A stretch of 14,692 bases of DNA from Thermococcales archaeon 44_46 (GCA_001507935.1 LGET01000015.1:1-14692); one strand, 5' to 3'. Shown: positions 1 to 7,930, numbered from the stretch's first letter. Notes: a model not told the origin generated them from the sequence alone. A program made the numbers and translations.

Positions 1-1049
1 CCTCCGTCGGTTATCAGGCGGAGTTTAAAGTGTTTCTCATCAATAAGCTCGCCTTCAGCTTTGTGAACCTTTCTCACCCTCACCAAATCAGCCCTTCTTC
101 CCAAAACCCTTCTGGGTGTTCTCTGGTTAATAGTGGCCCCTTCAAGTGTCTTGACAACTTTTTCAACCTCTTCCTCGCTGATGCCTTCCTCAACATAAAC
201 AATGGCCTCGTATTCTTTTTTGTGGTTTGACGTGAGAACATTTTCTGCCTCTTCCTTGGTTATAAACCTCAATCCTAAAACCTCAACTTTCCCGCTTTTG
301 TTGATTTCCTCTGCAATCTTCTCCAGGTCAATATGCCTTTTTATGGGTCCCTTAACCTCAACCACAAAAGGTCGCCCATTCCCAAGCATTCTCACATCTA
401 CGTCCTCTCTTCCAGCTCCGTGGAATATGCATTTTCCTTTTGTCGCTTTCGAAAAAGGCTTGCAGATTATTGACGCAACACTTTCTTTGAATCCCCTTAA
501 TGGCGTTTGTGGAATCCCCCTGACCAGCTTCCTATAACGTCCATAGACATAGAGGGGTTTTATCTGAAGCTCCACTTTCTCCTGGTAAGGTTCCACTATA
601 AAAACGACATCGGGGTTGTCCTTGTTTACAGGCTTTTGAAGTATGAGCTCAAGAACCTTTCCGATTTCCCTGTTCAGTTCCCTGTTTATTGGTTCGGCAT
701 GCTTCAGCCCAAACCTCTCAATTAGCTCTCGCTCCTTATCCGCGATTTCTTTGGGAACCCTTGAGCCAACGAGAAAGCTCTCAAACTCAAGCCCAAGCCT
801 TGAAACCTTATCGTAGCAGAGCCTTGCGAGGTATTCGGTCTTTTTAAAGACGTTCTTGCAAAGCTCACATTCCTGGGGCTCCTGGAAGCTCCCTTCTCCT
901 CTCGCTTCTCGTTCCATATTGAGGACTAGCCTTATTGATTTTCCACGTATGTAGTTGTCTCCCTTTCCAAGCAGGCCAAAAGCTCTGCCCAGGCAGCGGT
1001 CACATAGCTTGGACTCTTTGAGTATCTCTTCGGCCTTTTCTATTATCAT
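1..1049 (-). CDS. pus10: tRNA pseudouridine synthase Pus10, C-terminus cut by the window edge
   Basis: 349 codons are read from an ATG at 1049 down to base 1 with no stop; the protein continues past the window start. Family knowledge: archaeal Pus10 makes pseudouridine 54 and 55 in the T-loop of tRNA, replacing bacterial TruB. Visible: two CxxC pairs near the N-terminus (C16/C19, C61/C64) that should form a zinc site, a THUMP-like RNA-binding middle (about 85-185), then the catalytic motif HGAGREDVDVRMLGNGRPF at 210-228. D216 in GRED is the expected catalytic aspartate. The K/R-rich stretch near 308-330 (NQRTPRRVLGRR) is typical of the C-terminal catalytic domain. An in-frame GTG directly precedes the ATG, and no separate ribosome site is obvious, so the transcript may be nearly leaderless. 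Identity is confident; perhaps some tens of residues are missing. Confidence 0.95.
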   Translation of the reverse strand, partial: MIIEKAEEILKESKLCDRCLGRAFGLLGKGDNYIRGKSIRLVLNMEREARGEGSFQEPQECELCKNVFKKTEYLARLCYDKVSRLGLEFESFLVGSRVPKEIADKERELIERFGLKHAEPINRELNREIGKVLELILQKPVNKDNPDVVFIVEPYQEKVELQIKPLYVYGRYRKLVRGIPQTPLRGFKESVASIICKPFSKATKGKCIFHGAGREDVDVRMLGNGRPFVVEVKGPIKRHIDLEKIAEEINKSGKVEVLGLRFITKEEAENVLTSNHKKEYEAIVYVEEGISEEEVEKVVKTLEGATINQRTPRRVLGRRADLVRVRKVHKAEGELIDEKHFKLRLITDG

Positions 1050-1061
1050 CACCCGGCACCC

Positions 1062-1075
1062 TTAAGCTTTTTAAT
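1062..1075. promoter_or_regulatory. TATA-like box shared by pus10 and the HTH/Zn-ribbon gene
   Basis: The 46-bp divergent gap has one strong A/T element, AAGCTTTTTAAT at 1064-1075. On the plus strand its centre lies about 26 nt before the ATG at 1096, the normal archaeal TATA-to-start-site distance, so the regulator mRNA should be leaderless. On the minus strand the same bases read ATTAAAAAGCTT and are the only good candidate for pus10, although the spacing there is a few bases too short. Inferred from spacing only. Confidence 0.5.
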
Positions 1076-1095
1076 GTTCTTTCAAACTTTCCCCT

Positions 1096-1389
1096 ATGAT
1101 GACGAGAAGGCAGAAGATAATAAAGCTTTTGGAGGAGAGGGACTACAGTGTAAGTGAGCTTGCAATGCTCCTTGAGATGAGGGGCAAGGGAAGCAGAAAT
1201 GTAATTCTTGAAGACCTCAAAGCAATTGCTAACATCGTAAAGCGCGAGGGAAAGGCTCTCCTCATTCAACCAGCCCAATGCAAGAAATGTGGCTTCGTAT
1301 TTAAACCGGAGATAAAAATTCCCAGCAAATGTCCAAAGTGCAGGTCAGAGTGGATTGAAGAGCCAAGGTTTAAAATCGAGACTCGATAG
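1096..1389 (+). CDS. small predicted transcriptional regulator: HTH domain plus zinc ribbon
   Basis: 97-aa protein. Residues about 1-55 look like a winged-helix DNA-binding domain (TRRQKIIKLLEERDYSVSEL, then MRGKGSRNVILEDLKAI). Residues 62-82 hold a zinc ribbon, C62-x2-C65-x13-C79-x2-C82. This HTH-plus-Zn-ribbon layout matches a conserved archaeal family annotated as predicted transcriptional regulators (COG3357 type); its target is unknown to me. The start is one of two adjacent ATGs (1096 or 1099). No Shine-Dalgarno is seen, but a TATA-like box about 26 nt upstream suggests a leaderless transcript. It is divergent from pus10 and 83 nt upstream of gatD, which has its own promoter. It could equally be a nucleic-acid-binding accessory protein rather than a repressor. 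Confidence 0.85.
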   Translation: MMTRRQKIIKLLEERDYSVSELAMLLEMRGKGSRNVILEDLKAIANIVKREGKALLIQPAQCKKCGFVFKPEIKIPSKCPKCRSEWIEEPRFKIETR

Positions 1390-1420
1390 GAGCTATACTT
1401 GTGGTGGGAAAGGAGACAAT

Positions 1421-1472
1421 GTTTATATCTCTCCCACCTCTATCTAGCCTAAGATTCAAAGGGGGTTTCGCT
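1421..1472 (+). promoter_or_regulatory. gatDE promoter and ribosome binding site
   Basis: TTTATAT at 1422-1428, preceded by purine-rich AAAGGAGACAAT (possible BRE), predicts a transcription start near 1450. GGGGG at 1461-1465 sits 7 nt before the ATG at 1473 and fits a ribosome site. These signals select 1473 over the upstream in-frame GTG at 1401, which lies upstream of the TATA box. Confidence 0.65.
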
Positions 1473-2792
1473 ATGAGGAAAGTTGAGCTTTTCATGAAGG
1501 AAAAGGGCATTGAGATTGGCGATTATGTTGAGGTTGTTGAGAAGGAAAACAACACAACAGTTGTCCACAGGGGCATTGTAATGCCTCCATATGAGCTTTC
1601 GAAGGGAGAAACCCTTACAATAAAGCTCGACAACGGGTACAACATCGGGATTTTAATCGACCAGATAGCGGAAGTAAAAATCCTTGAAAAAGCCAAGCCA
1701 AGAGAAGAAGTTTCATTTAAAGAAGTCCTCCCCAAAAAGCCCGGACTCCCCAACGTTACCATAATAGGAACCGGTGGAACAATAGCGAGCAAAATAGACT
1801 ACAAGACAGGTGCTGTTCATGCGGCTTTTACAGCGGAGGAGCTGGCAAAAGCAGTGCCAGAAATTTTTGAAATAGCCAACATAACACCAAAGTTGCTCTT
1901 TAACATAATGAGCGAAGACATGAAGCCCGAATATTGGAAAAAGATGGCCCACGAAGTTGCAAAGGCCCTTAACAGTGGAGAGGATGGGGTAGTAATAGGA
2001 CACGGAACAGACACGATGGGTTATTCTGCCGCTGCATTGAGCTTCATGCTAAGGGATTTAGGAAAACCCGTAATTTTCGTCGGCTCTCAGAGGAGCAGTG
2101 ATAGGCCCTCAAGTGATGCTGCGATGAACCTAATATGCTCCACCAGAATGGCAGTTGAAGACTTTGGGGAGGTTGCAGTTGTAATGCACGGGGAAAGCGG
2201 CGATACTTACTGCCTAGCACACAGAGGGACAAAGGTCAGAAAGATGCACACCTCAAGGAGAGACGCCTTTAGGAGTATAAACGACGTTCCCATAGCGAAG
2301 ATATGGTCTGATGGAAGAGTTGAGTACTTAAGGGACGACTACAGAAAGAGAAGTGAAAGTGAAGTGTGGGTGGACGACAAGCTTGAAGAGAAAGTTGCCC
2401 TCATAAAGGTCTATCCTGGCATGAGCGGAGAGCTCATTGACTTTTTAGTTGATAGGGGCTACAAGGGAATTGTAATAGAAGGTACCGGCCTAGGCCACAC
2501 GTCAAATGACATAATACCCACGATAGAGAGGGCAGTTGAGGAAGGTGTTGCAGTCTGCATGACGAGCCAGTGCCTCTACGGTAGGGTCAACCTCAACGTC
2601 TATTCCACGGGTAGAAGGCTTCTTAGGGCCGGTGTTATCCCATGTGAAGACATGCTTCCAGAAACAGCCTATGTAAAGCTCATGTGGGTTCTCGGTCATG
2701 TCCAGAACCCTGACGAAGTTAGAAAGATGATGCTGACGAACTATGCTGGAGAAATCACCCCCTACACAAGGTTTGACGCTTATCTGAGGTGA
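1473..2792 (+). CDS. gatD: Glu-tRNA(Gln) amidotransferase subunit D
   Basis: 439 aa, the usual GatD length. With GatE it converts Glu-tRNA(Gln) to Gln-tRNA(Gln) in the archaeal cytoplasm; GatD is the asparaginase-like subunit that frees ammonia from the amide donor. Visible: an N-terminal all-beta domain (about 1-75, [15 protein letters not shown]), then a type I/II asparaginase fold. The catalytic residues of that fold are present: T103 in GTGGTIAS, T179-D180 in GHGTDTM, and a lysine best aligned to K257 in [12 protein letters not shown]. Conserved [17 protein letters not shown] lies at 204-220 and [12 protein letters not shown] at 336-347. An extension from GTG 1401 (24 more residues) would translate the promoter and is rejected. 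The stop TGA shares its last base with the gatE ATG at 2792, so the two are co-transcribed and probably translationally coupled. Confidence 0.97.
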   Translation: MRKVELFMKEKGIEIGDYVEVVEKENNTTVVHRGIVMPPYELSKGETLTIKLDNGYNIGILIDQIAEVKILEKAKPREEVSFKEVLPKKPGLPNVTIIGTGGTIASKIDYKTGAVHAAFTAEELAKAVPEIFEIANITPKLLFNIMSEDMKPEYWKKMAHEVAKALNSGEDGVVIGHGTDTMGYSAAALSFMLRDLGKPVIFVGSQRSSDRPSSDAAMNLICSTRMAVEDFGEVAVVMHGESGDTYCLAHRGTKVRKMHTSRRDAFRSINDVPIAKIWSDGRVEYLRDDYRKRSESEVWVDDKLEEKVALIKVYPGMSGELIDFLVDRGYKGIVIEGTGLGHTSNDIIPTIERAVEEGVAVCMTSQCLYGRVNLNVYSTGRRLLRAGVIPCEDMLPETAYVKLMWVLGHVQNPDEVRKMMLTNYAGEITPYTRFDAYLR

Positions 2793-4681
2793 TGGATATG
2801 GAGTTTGATTACAAAGCACTTGGACTTAAAGTGGGCCTTGAAATTCACAGACAGCTCGATACGAAAAAGCTGTTCTCACCCGTTCCAAGCGAGCTTCATG
2901 ATGAAGTTGATTTTACAGTTGAGAGAAGATTAAGGCCTACTATGAGCGAGCTCGGGGAGATTGACCAGGCCGCGCTTGAAGAGTTCAAGAAGGGCAGGGC
3001 TTTTGTCTATGAAGGGAACTACAAGTACAGTGATCTGGTCTATCTGGACGAGGAACCACCCCACCTGCCGGACGAAGAGGCCTTGAGGGTTGCTCTCCAG
3101 ATTACATATCTCTTAAACGCCGTTCCTGTTGATGAGGTCCACTTTATGAGAAAGATTGTCATAGACGGTTCAAACGTCTCCGGTTTCCAGAGAACCGCTA
3201 TAGTCGGTGTTAACGGTAAGGTAGACACACCCTGGGGAAGCGTTGGAATTCCAACTATCTGCCTTGAGGAAGACGCGTGCAGAATTATAGAGCAAGGAGA
3301 TAAGAGGGTAGTATACAGGCTTGACCGTCTGGGGATTCCATTAATTGAGATTTCCACAACTCCAGATATCCACCATCCGGAGCAGGCAAAGGTAGTGGCG
3401 AAGTTCATAGGTGATGCTTTGAGAGCAACGCGCAAAGTAAAACGCGGTCTTGGAACAATAAGGCAGGATTTAAACGTTTCTATCAAGGGTGGAGCAAGGG
3501 TTGAGATTAAGGGTGTCCAAGAGCTTGACATGATACCCGTGATAATAGAGCGCGAAGTTGAAAGACAGCTCAATCTCATAAAGATTAAAGAGGAGCTCGA
3601 GAAGAGGGGAGCGAAGGAGGAAGAGCTAAAAGAGGAGTTTTATGATGTGAGTGACATCTTCGCCAACACTGGCTCAAAAATAATTGCCAGCACCTTAAAG
3701 AGGGGAGGAAAAGTTTTAGCCGTCAAGCTTCCAAAGTTCAGGGGACTCATAGGGTCCGAAATTCAGCCCGGAAGAAGGCTTGGAACGGAAATGGCTGACA
3801 GGGCTAAGAAGTACGTAAAAGGTATATTTCACATTGATGAGCTGCCGAATTACGGTATAAGTCAAGAAGAAGTTGATAAGGTCATTGAGAGGCTAAACCT
3901 TGGCGAGCTAGATGCCTTTGTTCTGGTTGCGGCTGAGGAAGAAGTCGCCAAGAACGCTCTCAGGGAGGTTCTTCAGAGGGCGAGAGAAGCCATTAGAGGC
4001 GTCCCCGAGGAAACGAGAAGGGCTTTGCCGGATGGAAACACACAATATATGCGTCCTCTCCCAGGAAAGGCCAGAATGTACCCCGAAACAGATATTCCGC
4101 CAATATTTGTCAGTGAAGATCTCAAGAAGGAAATCTTGGAGAACCTTCCAGAATACCCGCAGGCAAGAGTTGAGCGCTACATCAAGGAATACGGCATAGA
4201 TAAAAGCTTGGCCCAGACGCTGGTTGATGACGAGAGGGATGAGCTATTTGAGGAACTTATAGCAATGGGTGTCAAGCCCTCTCTGGCAGCTTCAGTCCTC
4301 GTTGTGGTTCTCAAGGGTCTCAAGAAGGAAGTTCCAATTGAGAACATCACTGACGAGCATATAAAAGATGCGTTCAGGCTTTTGCTTGACAACAGAATAG
4401 CAAAGGAGGCATTTGAAGAGATATTTAAGGAGCTCGCACTCCATCCAGAAAAGACCGCTTTGCAGGTTGCAGAAGAGAAAGGCCTTACATTGCTAAGTGA
4501 AGAAGAGGTAGAGAGGATAATCAACGAAATAGTCCAGGAGAACATAGAGGTCGTGAAGGCCAAGGGCATGGGTGCCATGGGAATGCTTATGGGAAGGGCA
4601 ATGGCCAAGCTTAGAGGAAAGGCAGACGGAAAGCTTGTGAACCAGCTCATAAGGAAAAAGATTCAGGAGCTCAGCTCTTAA
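2792..4681 (+). CDS. gatE: Glu-tRNA(Gln) amidotransferase subunit E
   Basis: 629 aa from ATG 2792. It is the tRNA-binding kinase/amidotransferase subunit of GatDE: it phosphorylates the glutamyl group on Glu-tRNA(Gln) with ATP and receives ammonia from GatD. Visible GatB/E signatures: [18 protein letters not shown] at 11-28, [19 protein letters not shown] at 175-193, and [20 protein letters not shown] at 214-233 followed by [11 protein letters not shown]. An insertion domain resembling the GAD domain of bacterial AspRS occupies about 285-400 ([11 protein letters not shown] at 347-357) and marks GatE rather than Gat[11 protein letters not shown] lies at 428-437, and a YqeY-like tail ([16 protein letters not shown], 589-604) binds tRNA. 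Starts at GTG 2789, ATG 2792 or ATG 2798 are all possible; GAGGTGAT at 2786-2793 gives best spacing to 2798. Confidence 0.97.
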   Translation: MDMEFDYKALGLKVGLEIHRQLDTKKLFSPVPSELHDEVDFTVERRLRPTMSELGEIDQAALEEFKKGRAFVYEGNYKYSDLVYLDEEPPHLPDEEALRVALQITYLLNAVPVDEVHFMRKIVIDGSNVSGFQRTAIVGVNGKVDTPWGSVGIPTICLEEDACRIIEQGDKRVVYRLDRLGIPLIEISTTPDIHHPEQAKVVAKFIGDALRATRKVKRGLGTIRQDLNVSIKGGARVEIKGVQELDMIPVIIEREVERQLNLIKIKEELEKRGAKEEELKEEFYDVSDIFANTGSKIIASTLKRGGKVLAVKLPKFRGLIGSEIQPGRRLGTEMADRAKKYVKGIFHIDELPNYGISQEEVDKVIERLNLGELDAFVLVAAEEEVAKNALREVLQRAREAIRGVPEETRRALPDGNTQYMRPLPGKARMYPETDIPPIFVSEDLKKEILENLPEYPQARVERYIKEYGIDKSLAQTLVDDERDELFEELIAMGVKPSLAASVLVVVLKGLKKEVPIENITDEHIKDAFRLLLDNRIAKEAFEEIFKELALHPEKTALQVAEEKGLTLLSEEEVERIINEIVQENIEVVKAKGMGAMGMLMGRAMAKLRGKADGKLVNQLIRKKIQELSS

Positions 4682-4738
4682 TTCTCCCTTTTCAATAACT
4701 TTTTAAAATTTGAAGTCGTATTCTAGGCGGGAAGAGAA
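4682..4738 (+). promoter_or_regulatory. gatE 3' T-rich tract and promoter of the 4739 gene
   Basis: A pyrimidine tract (TTCTCCCTTTTC, 4682-4693) right after gatE may end that transcript. ACTTTTTAAAATT at 4698-4710 is a TATA-like box whose spacing predicts a start near 4730, giving a leader of about 9 nt with only a weak purine stretch (GGGAAGAG). Inferred from spacing. Confidence 0.45.
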
Positions 4739-5371
4739 ATGACCTTTGTTCCGGGCCCTATTATAATCCCTCGAAAACCCAAAGAGAAACCAGAGGGCAA
4801 AAAGAAAGTGGAGAAAAAGACTATCCCTCAAAAAAGAGAGAAAAAGCTGGTTTATGTTCTTATTAAGCTAAAACCCGAACAAATGATAAGCGAAAAAGCC
4901 AAGGAGCTGGAGGGGCTTTTCGGGGAAAAGTCCTTTAACAGGGTGGTGAATCCCGACGAGTACACCCTTTTGATGAACGCCCAAAACCTCTTCTCAAGAT
5001 CAAGCAGGCTCTATGTGGTTGAACTGACTGATGAGATGAACCGCTGGTTTTATCTCGTGCCGAGTGAGGAGAGAATTAAGTTCAAAAATAAGGACAAATA
5101 CATGGTGTTTCTCATCAAAAAGGACTCTGCCCTTGAAGAGATATTTAAGAAAATCGCCGAGGGCAAGTTGGATAAGAAAGGCACGTTCGAACTGGTAGTG
5201 ACGGCAGTACAAGTTGCTTTGGGTGTTTTAGCACTTGTTGCCGGCTATATGGCACTAGAAAACGTTGTAGACTTATCCCAGCTCAGCAACATTGTAACCT
5301 TTGTGCTGTTTTTCATCTTTGCACTGCAGAGCATCAAAAAAGGCTACAAAAAGAGAAGCTGGGAGGATTAG
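4739..5371 (+). CDS. unrecognised protein with two C-terminal transmembrane helices
   Basis: 210 aa; I do not recognise a family. Residues 1-36 are Pro/Lys-rich and probably disordered (PRKPKEKPEGKKKVEKK). Residues 37-148 look like a soluble alpha/beta domain (KLVYVLIKLKPEQ; RLYVVELTDEMNRWFYLVPSEE; DKYMVFLIKKDSALEEIF). Two hydrophobic segments follow at about 152-172 and 182-198, joined by a short polar loop, and the protein ends in a basic tail (KKGYKKRSWED). By the positive-inside rule both the N-domain and the C-tail should face the cytoplasm, with a hairpin in the membrane. No signal peptide. Codon use resembles its neighbours. It has its own promoter-like box 57 nt after gatE, and its stop lies 19 bp from the stop of the convergent HMGR gene. 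Function unknown. Confidence 0.8.
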   Translation: MTFVPGPIIIPRKPKEKPEGKKKVEKKTIPQKREKKLVYVLIKLKPEQMISEKAKELEGLFGEKSFNRVVNPDEYTLLMNAQNLFSRSSRLYVVELTDEMNRWFYLVPSEERIKFKNKDKYMVFLIKKDSALEEIFKKIAEGKLDKKGTFELVVTAVQVALGVLALVAGYMALENVVDLSQLSNIVTFVLFFIFALQSIKKGYKKRSWED

Positions 5372-5390
5372 AGATTTTGGGTAGACAAAC

Positions 5391-6614
5391 CTAACGCCCA
5401 AGCTCTTTGTGCGCCTTTGCAAGGTGTTTTGCCGCTATGGCGGCTAGTAATGAGAGCTCCCCTGCCAATACAGCACCGGCAATAATCTCCGCAAACTTCT
5501 TTGCATTAGCTCCAGGAGGATCTCCACCGCCTGCAACGCCCATAATGCTTAATGCTTCTCTCTGCGTGGCTACTCTTGTTCCTCCACCTACCGTTCCGAT
5601 TTCGAGGCTCGGCATCGTTACGCTTATGTATAAATCTCCCTCGGGAGTTACTTCTGCAAGAGTTATTCCATGGGAGCCTTCAGTTATCTGGGCTTCATCC
5701 TGGCCGGTTGCAAGGAATATTGCTCCTACAATGTTCGCAAAGTGGGCGTTAAAGCCGTAGCTTCCGGCCTGGGCTGAACCTACGAGGTTTTTCCTGTAGT
5801 TGACCTCTGCTATGAGCTCGGGTGTTGTTTTGAGCTTTTTCTCCACAATTTCCCTCGGGATAATTGCCTCGGCTATAATAGTCTTTCCTCTGCCGTTGAT
5901 GAAGTTCATTGCGTTTGGTTTCTTATCAACGCAGAGGTTTCCAGAAAGGGCTAAATATTTAACATCTGGGAAGTGCTCTTCGATAACCTTCATGATCTCT
6001 TCACTCGCTATCGTGACCATGTTCATTCCCATGGCATCGCCCGTCTCGAACTCAAAGCGCAGGTAGAGGTTGTTGCCTACGATGTAGGGCTTAACTCCCC
6101 TAAGTTTTCCGTGTTTGGTCACTTTGGAAACCGCCTTTTCTTGCAGGTATTCGAGGTTTTTTTCGACCCATTGGGCAACTTCTCTAGCCCTTCTTGCATC
6201 GGGGCATTTTAAAAGAGGCGCCCTCGTCATCTTGTCATCAATTATAGTGGTCTTCACACCGCCTGCGGCAGTTAAGGCTGAGCAGCCCCTATTAACGCTT
6301 GCAACTAAGGCTCCTTCGGTTGTTGCTAGGGGGATGTAGAACTCCCCTTTGGCGTATTCTCCATTTATCTTCAACGGCCCGGCGACTCCCATAGGTATTT
6401 GGACGACGCCGATCATGTTTTCTATGTTCTTTCCAATAACTTCCTCGGGGTCGATAGAGTAATGCCCGATGTTTTCAAGGCTTATCCCAAGCTTTTTCTC
6501 GAGGGCCTTCCTTCTTACATCTGTTGCAAGCTTTTTGTCCCCGGTATATTTTTCCACCTCGTGGAGCTTAATTTCTCCACTGGCCACTTTTTCAATAAGT
6601 TCTTCCAAGTTCAT
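5391..6614 (-). CDS. hmgA: class I 3-hydroxy-3-methylglutaryl-CoA reductase
   Basis: 407 aa. Reduces HMG-CoA to mevalonate with NADPH, the committed step toward the isoprenoid chains of archaeal ether lipids. Catalytic residues known for class I enzymes are all visible: E100 in ATTEGALVAS, K231 in SGNLCVDKKPNAMNF (223-237), D306 in GQDEAQ (305-310) and H402 in KHLAKAH near the C-terminus. Also present: GTVGGGT at 340-346 and FETGDAMGMNM at 189-199. No membrane helices, as expected for the soluble archaeal form. ATG 6614 is chosen over an in-frame TTG at 6629 because GGGGG at 6623-6627 is a ribosome site with 8-nt spacing and the TTG lies upstream of it. It sits 23 nt downstream of the ATPase gene on the same strand. 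Confidence 0.97.
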   Translation of the reverse strand: MNLEELIEKVASGEIKLHEVEKYTGDKKLATDVRRKALEKKLGISLENIGHYSIDPEEVIGKNIENMIGVVQIPMGVAGPLKINGEYAKGEFYIPLATTEGALVASVNRGCSALTAAGGVKTTIIDDKMTRAPLLKCPDARRAREVAQWVEKNLEYLQEKAVSKVTKHGKLRGVKPYIVGNNLYLRFEFETGDAMGMNMVTIASEEIMKVIEEHFPDVKYLALSGNLCVDKKPNAMNFINGRGKTIIAEAIIPREIVEKKLKTTPELIAEVNYRKNLVGSAQAGSYGFNAHFANIVGAIFLATGQDEAQITEGSHGITLAEVTPEGDLYISVTMPSLEIGTVGGGTRVATQREALSIMGVAGGGDPPGANAKKFAEIIAGAVLAGELSLLAAIAAKHLAKAHKELGR

Positions 6615-6655
6615 ATTCTCTACCCCCAAAAGAGATTTCAGATCTTTTTAACCTT
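6615..6655 (-). promoter_or_regulatory. hmgA ribosome site and possible internal promoter
   Basis: The 23-nt ATPase-hmgA gap carries the GGGGGTAG ribosome site. A TATA-like GGTTAAAAAG lies in the last codons of the ATPase gene (about 6644-6653), so hmgA might also have its own start near 6622. That start would leave the ribosome site only marginally in the transcript, so readthrough from the ATPase gene is as likely. Confidence 0.4.
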
Positions 6656-7396
6656 CCTAAATATCCATTCCTCTAATATCTCTCCGGCCTCATAAAACGC
6701 TATAGCCGCATCGCTTCTTGGTTTATATGCAAGTACTGGGATCCCCACGTTTATGGATTCCGGAACATACTCATCAAATGGTATTACCCCAACAACCGGC
6801 AGGCCAACGTTTTCAGTAATCTCGTCTATTATGTGGTCTATAACATCCTCCGATTCCCTAACCTTGTTTAGCACTACCCCAATCTTTAACCCATATTCCT
6901 CGCCTATTGCCTTAAGCTTGTTAATCTCATTCTCCACCATTGTTTCAAAGGAATAAATCGGTGATCTTTCAACTTCAACAACTATTATTTGATAGTCAGC
7001 AACTTCAAAAGTTGGAAGGGTATCAAAGGGAATTCCCGTTGGAGAATCAACAAAAACTATTGGGAACTTGTATCTCATTTGTTCTACGATATCTCTCAAT
7101 CTTTTGGGTGATATACCTATTACATCCTGCAGCTTAGTACTACCGGGCATCACGTTAACCCCAGTCTTTGCGTGTTTGTAGATTGCCCACTCCGGATCAA
7201 CTTCGGGATTTTTGAGAAGGGAATGGACAGTATAGTTGACATTATCCAAAGCAAAGTGAAAGCCAAGATTGGGCAAGAATAGGTCACCATCTATAGCTAA
7301 AGTTCTATACTCCTTTTGAGCAAAATATACGCTTAAATTTGCAGTGGTCGTGGTTTTACCGGCTCCCCCTCTTCCGGTAACGATTATAACCGGCAT
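6638..7396 (-). CDS. MinD/ParA-family P-loop ATPase
   Basis: 252 aa. Deviant Walker A motif TGRGGAGKTTTTANLS at 7-22, with catalytic K14. The family's signature lysine position, just before GG, is an arginine here (R9). Switch-type LAIDGDLFLPNLGF lies at 33-46 (D36, D38), Walker B IVFVDSPTGI at 113-122 (D117) and LNKV at 176-179 (base-contacting N177, K178). The C-terminus EILEEWIFRKVKKI is short, basic and could form an amphipathic helix like the membrane-targeting tail of MinD (inference). Such ATPases dimerise on ATP and position proteins, plasmids or membrane complexes; the partner here is unknown. Start ATG 7396 is preceded by AGGAAGTG at 7403-7410 (6-nt spacing). It is probably co-transcribed with hmgA, 23 nt downstream. 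Confidence 0.9.
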   Translation of the reverse strand: MPVIIVTGRGGAGKTTTTANLSVYFAQKEYRTLAIDGDLFLPNLGFHFALDNVNYTVHSLLKNPEVDPEWAIYKHAKTGVNVMPGSTKLQDVIGISPKRLRDIVEQMRYKFPIVFVDSPTGIPFDTLPTFEVADYQIIVVEVERSPIYSFETMVENEINKLKAIGEEYGLKIGVVLNKVRESEDVIDHIIDEITENVGLPVVGVIPFDEYVPESINVGIPVLAYKPRSDAAIAFYEAGEILEEWIFRKVKKI

Positions 7397-7530
7397 TACT
7401 CACACTTCCTTGATAGGCGAGTCTTTAAAGCAGTGACAAAGTCGCTAAATTATTGCAGTGATAGACACACTACTTCTATTACAAAATGAAATATAAGATT
7501 TTCGTATAAAAGGGGAAGAAAGGAAAATAA
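7397..7530 (-). promoter_or_regulatory. ATPase-hmgA upstream region: terminator-like tract, TATA candidates, direct repeat
   Basis: Minus-strand reading. T-rich TTATTTTCCTTTCTTCCCC (7530-7512) directly after the TRAM gene should end that transcript. ATAATTTA around 7445-7453 is a TATA candidate predicting a start near 7423 and a roughly 27-nt leader that keeps the AGGAAGTG ribosome site. CTTTAAAG at 7423-7430 would start transcription inside that site and is less likely. The 9-mer T(A/G)TCACTGC occurs twice, at 7463-7455 and 7438-7430, bracketing the first TATA candidate: an operator-like arrangement. Confidence 0.4.
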
Positions 7531-7767
7531 TCAACCAATAATTTCTCCGAATGCAAACTTCTGTTTCACGGAATTTATAACAATCTCTACCTCATCCCCC
7601 ACTTTCGTGTTGGGGACAAAAATCACAAAGCCTTTAACCCTTGCTATTCCGTCTCCACCTTTTCCGAGGGCTTCTATCTTTACCTTATACCTTTCTCCAA
7701 CTTTAACTGGGGGCAGTCTTGAACCCCCTCTTTCCATCCTTTTCTTTCCAAATTTCCTGTCCTCCAA
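7531..7767 (-). CDS. small TRAM-domain protein, probable RNA-binding
   Basis: 78 aa from a TTG at 7767. A charged N-terminus (about 1-18, [10 protein letters not shown]) is followed by a TRAM domain at about 19-78: [20 protein letters not shown], then [20 protein letters not shown] and [18 protein letters not shown]. This beta-barrel is found in tRNA methyltransferases (TrmA/RumA, MiaB). Stand-alone archaeal TRAM proteins are known to bind RNA and some act as cold-responsive RNA chaperones, so a similar role is inferred. Start choice: TTG 7767 lies 6 nt after GGTGGTG (7780-7774) and about 28 nt after the predicted transcription start. ATG 7737 would give 68 aa with a weaker site, and TTG 7785 would lie upstream of the ribosome site. 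Divergent from tdh. Confidence 0.85.
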   Translation of the reverse strand: MEDRKFGKKRMERGGSRLPPVKVGERYKVKIEALGKGGDGIARVKGFVIFVPNTKVGDEVEIVINSVKQKFAFGEIIG

Positions 7768-7815
7768 TTCAGACACCACCAGCAAGTATCTGCAATCCCA
7801 ATTGTGATGATGGAG

Positions 7816-7827
7816 GTATTTAAAATT
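7816..7827 (-). promoter_or_regulatory. promoter of the TRAM gene
   Basis: AATTTTAAATAC (minus strand, 7827-7816) is a strong TATA-like box. The archaeal spacing predicts a start near 7795, followed by GGTGGTG and the TTG codon at 7767. Confidence 0.6.
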
Positions 7828-7930
7828 TTTGGTGACCTCGTGACTTTTTCAAACTTTTTGTTGCTTAATTCTGCTTTTTTCACTGAAAACAAAATCGATA
7901 TTGGTGAGAGTTTGGTATTTTATGGGACAA

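Noticed and set aside
30..725. Plus-strand ORFs over the left 0.7 kb
   Set aside because: They are antisense to pus10, whose motifs are unmistakable on the minus strand.
1401..1472. 24-residue N-terminal extension of GatD from GTG 1401
   Set aside because: It lies upstream of the TATA box at 1422; GatD proteins begin at the MRKVELF-type start.
3040..3579. 179-codon minus-strand ORF inside gatE
   Set aside because: Shadow frame of conserved gatE coding sequence with no ribosome site or domain.
7804..7885. Possible C/D box guide RNA (GTGATGA near 7804, CTGA near 7880)
   Set aside because: No convincing internal D' and C' boxes, and the spacing is longer than typical archaeal C/D RNAs.
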